A DNA stretch of 64,000 bases from Methylotuvimicrobium alcaliphilum 20Z (GTDB lineage: Bacteria; Pseudomonadota; Gammaproteobacteria; Methylococcales; Methylomonadaceae), in contig NC_016112.1 of assembly GCF_000968535.2 (NCBI RefSeq), positions 4,402,001 through 4,466,000 on the forward strand. The letters run 5' to 3'. How positions within the stretch are numbered: the stretch's first letter is position 1; each line of letters begins with the position of its first letter. The notes under the pieces are model-generated. The model made no database searches. It saw only the letters and a list, made by a program, of their open reading frames with translations, and was not told the DNA's origin. Position numbers and translations under genes: made by a program. Positions 1 through 8,647 of this stretch are shown piece by piece.

Positions 1-1
1 G

Positions 2-2650
2 TTATGGCAACGGATTACCGAAAATGCAGGCACGAGGCATCGGGGTAGTTTATGGCTGGAAGTGATCGAGCGTTTTAATTCAGCGCCGCCTGGACAATTT
101 TCCGCCGTTTTGCCTGAGCGAATTTCGATCTTCGGCGTCAATACCATGCCGCCCCTGTTTCTCGGTTTTTTACAGGGATTGGCGAATCATGCGCAAGTGC
201 ACTTGTATTTGCTCAACCCCGCTCAAGCTTTTTGGGCGGATTTGGCGACTAAGCGTCAGCGTATCGATCGGGAGGATCCCGGCGGGCATCCGCTGTTGGC
301 GGCATTGGGTCAACAAGGCCGCGAATTTCAAGAGATGTTGTTGGAGCAGGTGCAGTTCGAATTAGAGCTGGACAGTTTCGAACAAGACGAGCCGAGCACG
401 GTACTGCGGCAGCTGCAAAACGACATTCTCAATAACGACAGCGAATCGACGCCTTTAACCCGCGACGGGTCCATCGCTATTCATGCGTGCCATTCCCGTA
501 TGCGCGAAGTCGAAGTCTTGAAAAACCAACTGTTGGCCGCATTAGAAAACGACTCCGAGTTGGATCTGCGCGATATCGTCGTAATGGCGCCGGATATCGA
601 ACTATACGAACCGTTTATTTCCGCGGTATTCGACGATATTCAGCATGCGGTGGCCGACCGCAGTCTGCGCTTGAGTAATCATGCATTGGATGCTTTTATT
701 GTTTTTTTGAAGCTGAGCCAAAGTCGGTTCGGTTGGCGCTCGGTCCTGGATTTGCTCGAAAAACCGTCGGTTTATCCGGGCTTCGGCTTGTCCGAAACCG
801 ATTTGGAATTGATCAAACATTGGGTTCGGGATACGCAAGTGCGTTGGGGAAAATCGGCCGAACATAAACGCGAATTGGGCCTGCCCGAGCTCGATGAAAA
901 TACCTGGCAAGCCGCATTGGGTCGTTTGTTGATGGGTTATGCGGTCGGCACCGACGACGATTTTGTCGACGGCGTCTTGCCTTATATCGATATCGAAGGT
1001 TCTTCGGCGTTGGCGCTTGGCGGCTTGAACGATTTTATGCAATTGTTGTTTAGAGCCGGCAATGATTTAAGCATGGCTAAATCGCTCAAGGCATGGGGCG
1101 AAAAGCTTTATTATTATGCCGATCAATTATTGCCCGAAGCCGATGCCGTCGAGCGCCAACAACTCAACGAATTATTGGCGGAATTAACCGAAAGATTGCC
1201 CGAAATTCACAACGCGCCGATCGAGTGGCAAGTCGTCTGCGCCTGGCTTGAAGGCCGATTGGAAGAACACAAATCGTCAAACGGCTTTTTACGCGGTCAA
1301 CTCACGTTTTGTTCGATGCTACCGATGCGCTCGATTCCGTTTAAAGTAATCGCCTTGCTCGGTATGAACGACGGCGAGTTTCCGAAAGTCGACCGCAATC
1401 CGACCTTCGATTTGCTTGCCGCCAATTTCCGCAAGGGCGACCGCTCACGCCGTTCCGACGACCGTTATCAGTTTCTGGAAATCCTGCTGTCGACGCGGCA
1501 ACAATTGATTGTGACTTATATCGGGCGGTCGATTAGCCATAACGAAACGATACCGCCTTCGGTCGTAATCAGCGAACTGCTCGCCGTGCTTCGCGATCAT
1601 TACGGCCTGGACAATGGCGTGACCTATCATCCGCTACAGGCTTTCAGCCCGCGTTATTTCGAGCCGGAATCGGCTTTGTTCAGTTATTCCGAGGCCGATT
1701 GCCAGGCAGCAGCGGCGTTGGTTAAGCCCAAACCGGAGCCGGCACCTTGGTGGCAAGGCAGTTTAGAGGACGAAACCGACCAAACAATCATTGAAATAGG
1801 CGAATTGTTCGCATTTTACCGACATCCGCAAAAATATTTCATGCAACGCCGACTCGATGTCCGTTTCAACGGCATTGCAGCGGATGCCGAGGAGCGCGAA
1901 CCCTTCGCGATCGGTCAATTGGACGGTTATGCGATTTATCACGAATGGATCGATGGGGTACTGCACGACAAACCGTTGACTGCACAAAAACTGAAGGCAC
2001 AGGGGCGATGGCTATCGGGCGTGGCCGGCGATCTCGAGTTTGCCCGGCAGCAACAAAGCATCGATGCCTTTGCCGAAGCAATCAAGGCCAAGGCGCTCGG
2101 CAAACCGCTCGAGGATTTATCGGTCGATCTGGCGGTCGGAAGTTATCGGTTAGTCGGTAAACTCGGCAATCGTTATGAGCGCGGCAGTTTGTTTTATCGT
2201 TACGCCGATTTGAAAGGCAAGGATTTTATGCTTGCCTGGTTGCATCATCTGATGATCAATCAAATCGAACCTCAACAGACTTGCTTGATCGCTCTCGACC
2301 AGGATATAACGTTCGAGCCGGACTATTGTGCGTTAGGCGAATTGGAAGCTTGGATTGAAATCTATCGGCAAGGATTGCACAGACCCGATGCGTTTTTCGT
2401 CGAGCCGGCCTTCGCTTATGTTAAACAAGCGCATAAATTGTCGCAAAGCAGCCGCGCGGCGAAACCAGCCATAGAGTCGGCAATCGACCAACTAACCCGT
2501 GCTATCGAAAAAGCTTATGAACCTGAGCTTAGAAAATTATTTCTCGAAGGCTACAATCCGGTGGAATTGTTGAATGAGATATTTGAAGACCATTGCCGAA
2601 CCTTACTGCTTCCGGTTTGGGAGCTCATTGACGGGAAATCTGAGGATTAG
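2..2650 (+). CDS. recC: RecBCD exonuclease V subunit RecC (5' end outside window)
   Basis: Gamma subunit of exonuclease V, the DNA-unwinding and Chi-reading component of double-strand break repair. The frame is open to the left edge, so about 883 C-terminal residues are present; E. coli RecC has about 1120. The most diagnostic block is FRKGDRSRRSDDRYQFLE followed by YIGRSI, which matches the RecC core (GDRSRRxDDRYxFLE ... YIGRSI in E. coli). The C-terminal third has the usual inactive nuclease-like fold length. The TAG stop (2648-2650) is also the first three bases of a C-family repeat end. recB does not follow: the next gene is convergent and unrelated, unlike the recC-recB-recD order common in gammaproteobacteria. 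Confidence 0.93.
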   Translation, partial: LWQRITENAGTRHRGSLWLEVIERFNSAPPGQFSAVLPERISIFGVNTMPPLFLGFLQGLANHAQVHLYLLNPAQAFWADLATKRQRIDREDPGGHPLLAALGQQGREFQEMLLEQVQFELELDSFEQDEPSTVLRQLQNDILNNDSESTPLTRDGSIAIHACHSRMREVEVLKNQLLAALENDSELDLRDIVVMAPDIELYEPFISAVFDDIQHAVADRSLRLSNHALDAFIVFLKLSQSRFGWRSVLDLLEKPSVYPGFGLSETDLELIKHWVRDTQVRWGKSAEHKRELGLPELDENTWQAALGRLLMGYAVGTDDDFVDGVLPYIDIEGSSALALGGLNDFMQLLFRAGNDLSMAKSLKAWGEKLYYYADQLLPEADAVERQQLNELLAELTERLPEIHNAPIEWQVVCAWLEGRLEEHKSSNGFLRGQLTFCSMLPMRSIPFKVIALLGMNDGEFPKVDRNPTFDLLAANFRKGDRSRRSDDRYQFLEILLSTRQQLIVTYIGRSISHNETIPPSVVISELLAVLRDHYGLDNGVTYHPLQAFSPRYFEPESALFSYSEADCQAAAALVKPKPEPAPWWQGSLEDETDQTIIEIGELFAFYRHPQKYFMQRRLDVRFNGIAADAEEREPFAIGQLDGYAIYHEWIDGVLHDKPLTAQKLKAQGRWLSGVAGDLEFARQQQSIDAFAEAIKAKALGKPLEDLSVDLAVGSYRLVGKLGNRYERGSLFYRYADLKGKDFMLAWLHHLMINQIEPQQTCLIALDQDITFEPDYCALGELEAWIEIYRQGLHRPDAFFVEPAFAYVKQAHKLSQSSRAAKPAIESAIDQLTRAIEKAYEPELRKLFLEGYNPVELLNEIFEDHCRTLLLPVWELIDGKSED

Positions 2651-2745
2651 GAACGAGCATGAAATAACTTCGACGACTGTTGGAAGGAGGTTCGGTGGCT
2701 CAATTGACAGGACGCCGGTGCCGAACTTTGATCTATGAGTATATT
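2648..2745 (+). repeat. Chimeric C/A repeat fragment
   Basis: The left part is a C-family end (TAGGAACGAGCATGAAATAA, then GGTTCGGTGGCTC and TTGACAGGACGCC). Directly after GGACGCC the sequence becomes the right end of family A (GGTGCCGAACTTTGATCTA ... GTATA). The join lies in the shared core, as if two repeats had recombined there. Confidence 0.7.
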
Positions 2746-2805
2746 TATCCGAAGCAAATCCTAAGCCGCCAACGCAGGGGCCTGGAAACACATCGATTGA
2801 TCTGG

Positions 2806-3420
2806 CTAGCGTCTCATTTCTTGAAGCACTTGTTGAAGCGATATCGACAATTCATGGCTCATTCGATTCAGGCATTCATTGAGCGCTACCACGATGGTCG
2901 AATAATCATCGGTTGATCCCGGCAAACGGTAAGAGACTTGACGGTTTTGTATGACATCCTGACCGCGACTGATAAACCATTGCGCCGTTAAACCGGCGTG
3001 TCCATGCTGATCGACATGAAACTCCAAAATAGTCAACGAGATGCGTAGCTTAGCCTGTCTGGCTAAGTTTGAAGATCTAGCATCTACGACCTCGGCAGGG
3101 ACGAGCATTGAAAGATTTTGCGTCAGTACGCGGCTTATATTGGTATCGAGCGATTCGGCCCAACGGTTGAATTCGTTCAAGTGATAGGTATTTCCACCGG
3201 CTCCGACGACAATTTGCGGCCTATCGATATAACGAGGAATGCGCACCCGACCAAGTGCGATAACAGGCTTTGCTCTCGTTGCGATAGCACTGCTTTCTTT
3301 TTCATTGACCGGTTCGAGAAGATAAAATTGAGAAGGCGGAGTTGTCCCGCCCATGCATCCCGTTAAGGTTAAGAATAAACAGGTCAAGACGGGCAAACAA
3401 AAAGGCCGGATTGCATTCAT
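2806..3420 (-). CDS. PqiC-like ABC-type transport auxiliary lipoprotein
   Basis: Outer-membrane lipoprotein of the PqiC/YmbA family, the partner of MCE-domain lipid transporters. 204 aa with a lipoprotein signal ending in lipobox LTGC (Cys22). The mature part has family blocks SQFYLLEP, RVRIPRYIDRPQIV and FNRWAESL, where the protein binds its MCE partner in the known family. It is the last gene of a four-gene minus-strand operon, 13 bp after the MCE gene. Its presence instead of MlaB/MlaC makes the operon a Mla/Pqi hybrid, an arrangement seen in many proteobacteria. Function is from family and context; confidence is high for the family, lower for the substrate. Confidence 0.85.
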   Translation of the reverse strand: MNAIRPFCLPVLTCLFLTLTGCMGGTTPPSQFYLLEPVNEKESSAIATRAKPVIALGRVRIPRYIDRPQIVVGAGGNTYHLNEFNRWAESLDTNISRVLTQNLSMLVPAEVVDARSSNLARQAKLRISLTILEFHVDQHGHAGLTAQWFISRGQDVIQNRQVSYRLPGSTDDYSTIVVALNECLNRMSHELSISLQQVLQEMRR

Positions 3421-3433
3421 AATTCAACATTCT

Positions 3434-4435
3434 CTAGTTATGTTTACCGGAAATTAACGATTCCGGATGCCGTTCCAAATAATCGGCCAGTATTTTGATC
3501 GACCGCGATGCATCGTTAACCGATTCGAGCGTTTCGATTAAAGCCGATTCCGGGCCAAAGGTATCGCCAACCATGGCTACCGAGTCCTGTGCCTTATTCA
3601 AGGCGGCGGTCGCAGCAGTCAAGGCGTTGTTAGCGGAAGCCAAAATAGGTTTGATATCCTGAACCATCGACCTGGAATCTTGGACCAATAAATTCGTATT
3701 ATCGATAGCCGTATGCGTTGATTTGAGCATCGGTTCAAGGTTGCGATTGAGCGTGCCGACCGCCTTTTCCATTCCCTCCATAGCATGAGCGAGAGAAACT
3801 TGGGATTGCTTGAGTTCATCGGATGCCAGCAGGTCTTTCATTTCTCTTAAATTGTCGGCAAAGTCGGTGACGATTTGTTCCAGCGGCAATGCGCGTAATT
3901 GATTGAGGAATTCTTCCGCCGAATGCAGGATTTCGTCGCTGGTTGTTAGGATGCCCGGAAACTCCGGAATCCCTTTATATTCCAGCTTAGCAAACACGGG
4001 AGGCTTATTAGTGTGCTTATCTACATCGACATAAAGAAGGCCAGTCAATAAGCTTTGTGTTTCCAGACGAGCGCGAAATCCGGCCTTAACCAATCTGTCC
4101 CGAAGGGCCAGGCGTTCTTCGTCTGTAATGGCTCTACCACTCGAGCCTATCACCCTACTGCGATCGATCGCCACCACGACGGGTTTATAAATCTTGATCG
4201 AGGTTTTATCGAATTGTAATGCGATATCGGTAACTTCGCCGATCTGCACGCCCTGCATTTTCACCGGGGCTCCAATATTTAAGCCATTGAGCGAAGAGTC
4301 GAAGAACACCACGAAGTAAACTTTGTCCGATTTAAAAAACTGGCCGCCGCCAAACATAAACAAGGCTACGATAACCAGTGCGACCGCTCCGACCGTAAAA
4401 CTACCTATCGCCAATGGGTTTATCGGTTTACTCAT
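3434..4435 (-). CDS. MlaD-family MCE-domain lipid-binding protein
   Basis: 333 aa. One N-terminal membrane anchor (about residues 10-32, GSFTVGAVALVIVALFMFGG) is followed by an MCE domain (about 38-120, YFVVFFDSSLNGLNIGAPVK then GVQIGEV). A long C-terminal helical region (about 190-330) is rich in heptad-like segments. MCE proteins form a hexameric ring that carries phospholipid across the periplasm for an MlaFE-type ABC transporter. It sits 18 bp after the ATPase gene and 13 bp before the PqiC-like lipoprotein. The single MCE domain is MlaD-like, whereas the long helical tail recalls PqiB/YebT-type tunnels. Confidence 0.88.
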   Translation of the reverse strand: MSKPINPLAIGSFTVGAVALVIVALFMFGGGQFFKSDKVYFVVFFDSSLNGLNIGAPVKMQGVQIGEVTDIALQFDKTSIKIYKPVVVAIDRSRVIGSSGRAITDEERLALRDRLVKAGFRARLETQSLLTGLLYVDVDKHTNKPPVFAKLEYKGIPEFPGILTTSDEILHSAEEFLNQLRALPLEQIVTDFADNLREMKDLLASDELKQSQVSLAHAMEGMEKAVGTLNRNLEPMLKSTHTAIDNTNLLVQDSRSMVQDIKPILASANNALTAATAALNKAQDSVAMVGDTFGPESALIETLESVNDASRSIKILADYLERHPESLISGKHN

Positions 4436-4453
4436 AAGACTGCTAGCTCCCTA

Positions 4454-5221
4454 TTAACGCGTTGTCTCGACATTGCCCTCGCCTCGAGTCAAGAATTGAA
4501 TGATTTTGGAATCTTTGGATTCGTCCAGCAAGCGTTTAGGTGAACCGGTTGCCAGCATGGTTTTGGTTTCGGGGTCGAGAAACACCGCGTTCGTGCCAAT
4601 GGCAAAGATACTGGCCAGTTCGTGCGTAACAACGACAATCGTCGTGCCTAATGCATCGCTTAAATTGATGATCAGATCGTCCAAAAGCCTTGCGCTGACA
4701 GGGTCGAGCCCGGCCGATGGCTCATCGAAAAACAGTATTTCCGGGTCGAGTGCCATCGCTCTGGCCAGTCCCGCCCGTTTTTGCATGCCGCCGCTGATTT
4801 CAGAAGGATAATAGTCTTCGAAACCTGCAAGGCCTACCAATGCGAGTTTGTAAGAAACGATATCGGCGATTTCCGTGCGGCTGAAATCGGTAAATTCACC
4901 GAGCGGCAAGGCAATATTTTCGGCCAAAGTAAGCGAGCTGAATAAGGCGCCGCTTTGATACAGCACGCCTATGCGCCGCAAGATTCGAATGCGTTCCGCA
5001 TCGCTTGCGCGCCAAAAATTTTGCCGATCGTAAATGATATCGCCCTGTGCCGGTTGCAGAAGGCCGATTAAGTGTTTGAGCAGCGTGCTTTTGCCGCAAC
5101 CGCTGCCGCCCATAATTACGAAAACATCGCCGCGGTTAATCGTGAAATTCAAATCGCGCTGAATTACGAAATCGCCGTAAGCCATCGTCAAATCCTTTAC
5201 CGTGATATGAGGCGTGTTCAT
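4454..5221 (-). CDS. MlaF-like ABC transporter ATP-binding protein
   Basis: 255 aa cytoplasmic ATPase of a lipid-transport ABC system. Walker A GGSGCGKST at residues 38-46, signature SGGMQKRAG, Walker B ILFFDEPSAGLDP and switch histidine VVTHEL are all intact. The SGGMQKR signature is typical of MlaF/Ttg2A ATPases. It follows the permease gene by 19 bp and precedes the MCE gene by 18 bp, so the four genes are almost certainly one transcript. The N-terminal NTPHITVKDLTMAYGD is standard for the family. Confidence 0.9.
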   Translation of the reverse strand: MNTPHITVKDLTMAYGDFVIQRDLNFTINRGDVFVIMGGSGCGKSTLLKHLIGLLQPAQGDIIYDRQNFWRASDAERIRILRRIGVLYQSGALFSSLTLAENIALPLGEFTDFSRTEIADIVSYKLALVGLAGFEDYYPSEISGGMQKRAGLARAMALDPEILFFDEPSAGLDPVSARLLDDLIINLSDALGTTIVVVTHELASIFAIGTNAVFLDPETKTMLATGSPKRLLDESKDSKIIQFLTRGEGNVETTR

Positions 5222-5240
5222 GATGACTTCCGAGATGTTT

Positions 5241-6419
5241 TCAAATGCCCAGCCGATTGCAGATCAAGGTGATGATCGAGTCGGCCACGACGATATAGAC
5301 GATGCTGTTGACAACCGCGGCCGTCGCGGCATCGCCGACCGCCGAGGCGCTGCGTCCGCATTGCATGCCTCGCATGCAGCCGGCCGTGCCGATCAGTACA
5401 GCAAATACCAAACTTTTAAATAAACCTATGCTAAAGTCGGTTAGATCGACGGCCTTGCTGAGTTGATTAAAATATTGGGTCAAGGATACATCGAAGGCGT
5501 TGGTAGTGACGATGGCTCCGCCGAGTATGCCCATAAAGTCGGCATAGATACACAACAGCGGCAGCATTAAGATTAACGCCAACATTCTCGGCAACACTAG
5601 AAACTCCATCGGTGAGATGCCCATGGTCTTGAGCGCGTCTATTTCGCTGTTGACATTCATCGTACCCAACTGCGCGGCATAGGCAGCTCCCGTACGGCCG
5701 GACATAATGACCGCCGTCATTAACGCGCCCATTTCGCGTACCGTTCCCAAGCCAACCAGGTCGGCAATGAAAATTTGCGCGCCGAACATCGCCAGTTGCA
5801 CCGCGCCGACGAAAGCCAGAATCAGGCCGACCAATAAACTGATCAGCGTAACGATCGCCAAGGCTCCGGGGCCCGCCTCTTGTATGCACAAAAATAAATC
5901 GACGGCACGAAACCGTGCTTTGCCTCGCATTAGCGAAATCCCGGCCTGCACCGTTTCGCCGATAAATATAACGAGCCCTTTGGCGTCGGCCAGTCCGCTT
6001 AAAACCATCTTGCCAATTTTAGCCAAGGCCGGTGTTTGTTGTGCCGAACGGCGATCGCCGGCTCGTTCCGGAACGGCTCGAGCCAGATTGAGTAGGCCTT
6101 GAACGCCATCCGGCAGGCCCGATAAATCGGGTTGGATGCGCTTGGTTTGGCAATAGTCCACGATTTCGAGCAGATACGTCGGCAAGCGGCTGTCCCAAAG
6201 GTCGAGATCGCCGGCTTGCAGCGTTAATCGCGCAAAGGGTGTGGCGGTTGCAAGTTGTGCCAATACTTGTTCGACAGGTTTTATATTAGCGCCTTGAGTC
6301 CAGTTGCCGGCCAAATGAATTGACCAGGTATCCGCATCGATTTGCTCAAGCTTGATATCGCCCGAGATATTTTTTATATCCGGCATGCCGGTAGTCGCTT
6401 TCATCAAAAATTTATCCAC
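5241..6419 (-). CDS. MlaE-family permease with N-terminal STAS domain
   Basis: 392 aa inner-membrane permease. Residues 1-110 look like a STAS domain (LEQIDADTWSIHLAGNW ... LTLQAGDLDLWDS); residues 140-390 form the MlaE permease domain with about five hydrophobic helices and the family block EMGALMTAVIMSGRTGAAYA. The STAS part corresponds to MlaB of E. coli, here fused to the permease. First gene of the lipid transport operon. The start is uncertain: GTG at 6419, ATG at 6404 (MKATTG) and ATG at 6386 (MPDIKN) are in frame and none has a clear ribosome-binding site. A family A repeat begins 42 bp upstream. Confidence 0.88.
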   Translation of the reverse strand: MDKFLMKATTGMPDIKNISGDIKLEQIDADTWSIHLAGNWTQGANIKPVEQVLAQLATATPFARLTLQAGDLDLWDSRLPTYLLEIVDYCQTKRIQPDLSGLPDGVQGLLNLARAVPERAGDRRSAQQTPALAKIGKMVLSGLADAKGLVIFIGETVQAGISLMRGKARFRAVDLFLCIQEAGPGALAIVTLISLLVGLILAFVGAVQLAMFGAQIFIADLVGLGTVREMGALMTAVIMSGRTGAAYAAQLGTMNVNSEIDALKTMGISPMEFLVLPRMLALILMLPLLCIYADFMGILGGAIVTTNAFDVSLTQYFNQLSKAVDLTDFSIGLFKSLVFAVLIGTAGCMRGMQCGRSASAVGDAATAAVVNSIVYIVVADSIITLICNRLGI

Positions 6420-6461
6420 AAATTTTTTGGCCGAAAAAATATAAGGACTTCATGGCAAATA

Positions 6462-6606
6462 TACCCATCGTAGATCAAAATTCGGCACCGAGGTGTTCGT
6501 CAAAGGACGCCGTGAATACGTCCATGTAGGCTCTATGCTGGCAAAGCCTTTGCCGAACACCCAGGCGCCTCCTTAAGTAATAACGAAATTTGAAGTGCGA
6601 ATGGTA
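6462..6606 (+). repeat. Family A MITE (145 bp, partly deleted)
   Basis: Begins TACCCATCGTAGATC and ends GAAATTTGAAGTGCGAATGGTA, flanked by TA on both sides. It is about 11 bp shorter than the standard 156-bp copy, losing the paired CCAGCTCCATGCTGG segment. It ends at a C-family tail (ATTTATCGCGAAATCCTA, about 6610-6641). Confidence 0.8.
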
Positions 6607-6671
6607 TAACTCCAGGAATTTATTTATCGCGAAATCCTAAATATTCCTGCCATAGTAAAGCAAATCGGAAT

Positions 6672-6909
6672 GTTACTGTGAAAGTTCGTAGATATAGACC
6701 CTTTATCTAATTTTTCGATATACGGCGCTCGACAGAGCAAATGCCGGTTCCGGAGAGGGTGCGGTTGCTCGACCAACAGGCGTCGGCGGCAGGGACAGCC
6801 GCCGTCGAGCCTACAGGGACGTATTCACGGCGTCCTGTCGGGCGAGTGACCGTACCCTCCCCACCAGAGAACTTTCATTTGCCGGGGCGATGGCTAGGCC
6901 TTCATGAAC
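6672..6909 (+). repeat. Family D repeat with core cassette
   Basis: Starts GTTACTGTGAAAGTTCG, contains TCTAATTTTTCGATATA, then the core inverted repeat (GGTGCGGTTGCTCG ... CGAGTGACCGTACC) around GACGTATTCACGGCGTCC, and ends CTTTCATTTGCC ... TTCATGAAC. The same unit is present in reverse at 35946-36183. Confidence 0.75.
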
Positions 6910-7035
6910 GTTACTGTGAAAGTTCGCAAATCCGAAGTCCTTATCTAATTTTTCGATATGTAAAAATATGCTGTAATAATGCCCAGCGCCTCGCACTTTC
7001 ATTTGCTGGGGCGATTGCCAGGCTTTCATGAACGT
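6910..7035 (+). repeat. Core-less family D repeat
   Basis: Abuts the preceding D copy and has the same outer sequences (GTTACTGTGAAAGTTCGC, TCTAATTTTTCGATAT, CTTTCATTTGCTGGGGCGAT, TTCATGAAC). It lacks the whole core cassette and so looks like an empty backbone. Confidence 0.75.
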
Positions 7036-7036
7036 T

Positions 7037-7062
7037 CGGAGCGGGTTGAATAACCCGCTCCG
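7037..7062. other. Perfect hairpin after the cytochrome gene
   Basis: CGGAGCGGGTT-gaat-AACCCGCTCCG is an 11-bp perfect stem with a 4-nt loop, 63 bp past the stop of the minus-strand cytochrome gene. It has no T-run on either strand, so an intrinsic terminator is doubtful; it may be part of the D repeat border or an RNA-stabilising hairpin. Confidence 0.5.
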
Positions 7063-7124
7063 CGAGAAAGGCGGCTAAGTTATAGGTTTTTACGAAATTG
7101 CGCAAAACCCGAGCATGAAGAAGA

Positions 7125-7535
7125 TCAATGCTTGCCCGGCTCCAGCTTCACGCCGCGCCGTTCGTGCGTCACATAAGCCTGAATGGCGGTCATTTTCGGG
7201 TCGTCGGCGGCGAGCGGTTGGCCTTCCAGCGGATTTTTCAGACACCAATTGATCATTTCCCACATCGGCACGACTTTACCTAGCTGTTTTTGAAATTTCG
7301 GATAAGTTTCAGGATGCGTGTTCGCGGCATTCGGATGGCACTGTGCGCAGGCGACGCCGTTGGTACCTAATTCAGGACTGGTCCATAGGCCTCGGCCTTG
7401 TTGGACGACGCCCATGAATTGTTGTTGCCAGCGTTCCAGATCGGCATCGGTAAATTCATCGGCGGAAGCAATGGGCATTGCGAATGTCAGCGCCAACGGC
7501 AGCAACAGGATAGCTTTAATGGGTTTGAGTTTCAT
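7125..7535 (-). CDS. Periplasmic monohaem c-type cytochrome
   Basis: 136 aa with a Sec signal peptide (residues 1-25, ending ASADE). One haem-binding motif, CAQCH, lies at about residues 62-66. The C-terminal half (WEMINWCLKNPLEGQPL then MTAIQAYVT) resembles the small class I/SoxA-type cytochrome fold, where NP-G-PL blocks precede the last helix; several Met residues could be the distal ligand. It is the last gene of a three-gene minus-strand cluster, 21 bp after the phosphoesterase gene. It may pass electrons to or from the di-haem protein encoded two genes upstream, which is inference from context. No specific symbol is assigned. Confidence 0.82.
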   Translation of the reverse strand: MKLKPIKAILLLPLALTFAMPIASADEFTDADLERWQQQFMGVVQQGRGLWTSPELGTNGVACAQCHPNAANTHPETYPKFQKQLGKVVPMWEMINWCLKNPLEGQPLAADDPKMTAIQAYVTHERRGVKLEPGKH

Positions 7536-7556
7536 GCGGTTCTCCCTGTTGGAATC

Positions 7557-8633
7557 CTAGAAATGCGTTTGCGGCGGAATGCGTGCGTCTTCGCTTTGAT
7601 AAGCGCTGTCTTCCGGTTGTTTGGTTTTAGTATTGTAGATCACCGAACGCGCGGTGTTGTTATACAGCGTGTAATGCAGATCGACATTGCCGTTACTGGT
7701 ATTGATAAACTGCCAACCGGTTGCGTCGCGCTCGAAAAAAGGATCGGCACGGTTCATCGGGACGGTTAATTTCGGTAGATATTGCTCGGCTTGAGCGTAA
7801 GACTGCGGATAGGGCCACGGCCATGCGGTGGCCATGACCGAGTTGAAGCTGATGTTGCCGATTTGGTTGTATTGGATTTGATGTACATGGCCATATATAA
7901 CCGATACCTTATCGAAGGGCTTGAGTAAGGCTTGGATTTCTTCGGCGTCTTCGGTCCAGAAATTCCAGCCTTTGAAGATTTTTTGCAGCGGCGAATGCGA
8001 TAACACGACGATCGGTGTAGTTTTGGCGACTTTGGATAAATCGGATTTGAGCCAGTTTCTTTGTTCCTCGCCGACCATGAACGGCGATCCGTTCGGATTG
8101 TCGAGTCCGGCCATTTCCAGCATACGCTGTTCGTTGCTCGGCCAGCGGTTGAAAGTCCAGTCGTCGTAAGTTCGGATGCTATTCAATACGATGAAATGCA
8201 CGCCCTTATGATTGAAGCTGTAATATTGCGCGCCGAACAGTTGCTCCCAATAGTCGCCGAGGTCGAGATAATAGTCGTGCTCGCCCATCACATAGTGGAC
8301 TTTATAGCGCAATGCCGACATGATTTCGGCCCCGTGATCCAATTCGGCTTTCGTGCCGAGTTGGGCCAAATCCCCGCCGAAAAACACGAAATCGGGCTTC
8401 GGTACCAGTAGATTAGTTTCTGCCACTGCGCGAATCAGTCCCCGGTCCCAATTGCGGACGAAACGCGTGCCTTCGATATGCTGAATATGGGCATCGGAAA
8501 TATAGGCGAACGTGAAGTTTTCGGCCGTGTCGGCAAAAGCCAATTCAATCAGGCTGATCGGTAACGTGCTGCCAAGGGCTGCGGCTCCCGCTGTTTTCAA
8601 AAAACTCCGGCGGCTTTTATGGATCGTATTCAT
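7557..8633 (-). CDS. Tat-exported calcineurin-like metallophosphoesterase
   Basis: 358 aa. The N-terminus carries a twin-arginine signal (SRRSFLKTAGAAALG). Metal-ligand motifs in order: ISDAHIQ (Asp, His), FFGGDLAQ, GEHDYY (in place of the usual GNHD), LSHSPL and YGHVHQ. The missing Asn of GNHD is notable because that Asn normally binds a metal and phosphate. Probable periplasmic phosphoesterase with a dinuclear metal centre; substrate unknown. It lies between a di-haem peroxidase-like gene (14 bp upstream) and a cytochrome c gene (21 bp downstream), so all three are probably co-transcribed and act in the periplasm. Confidence 0.87.
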   Translation of the reverse strand: MNTIHKSRRSFLKTAGAAALGSTLPISLIELAFADTAENFTFAYISDAHIQHIEGTRFVRNWDRGLIRAVAETNLLVPKPDFVFFGGDLAQLGTKAELDHGAEIMSALRYKVHYVMGEHDYYLDLGDYWEQLFGAQYYSFNHKGVHFIVLNSIRTYDDWTFNRWPSNEQRMLEMAGLDNPNGSPFMVGEEQRNWLKSDLSKVAKTTPIVVLSHSPLQKIFKGWNFWTEDAEEIQALLKPFDKVSVIYGHVHQIQYNQIGNISFNSVMATAWPWPYPQSYAQAEQYLPKLTVPMNRADPFFERDATGWQFINTSNGNVDLHYTLYNNTARSVIYNTKTKQPEDSAYQSEDARIPPQTHF

Positions 8634-8647
8634 CGTTCAAGTCTCCT

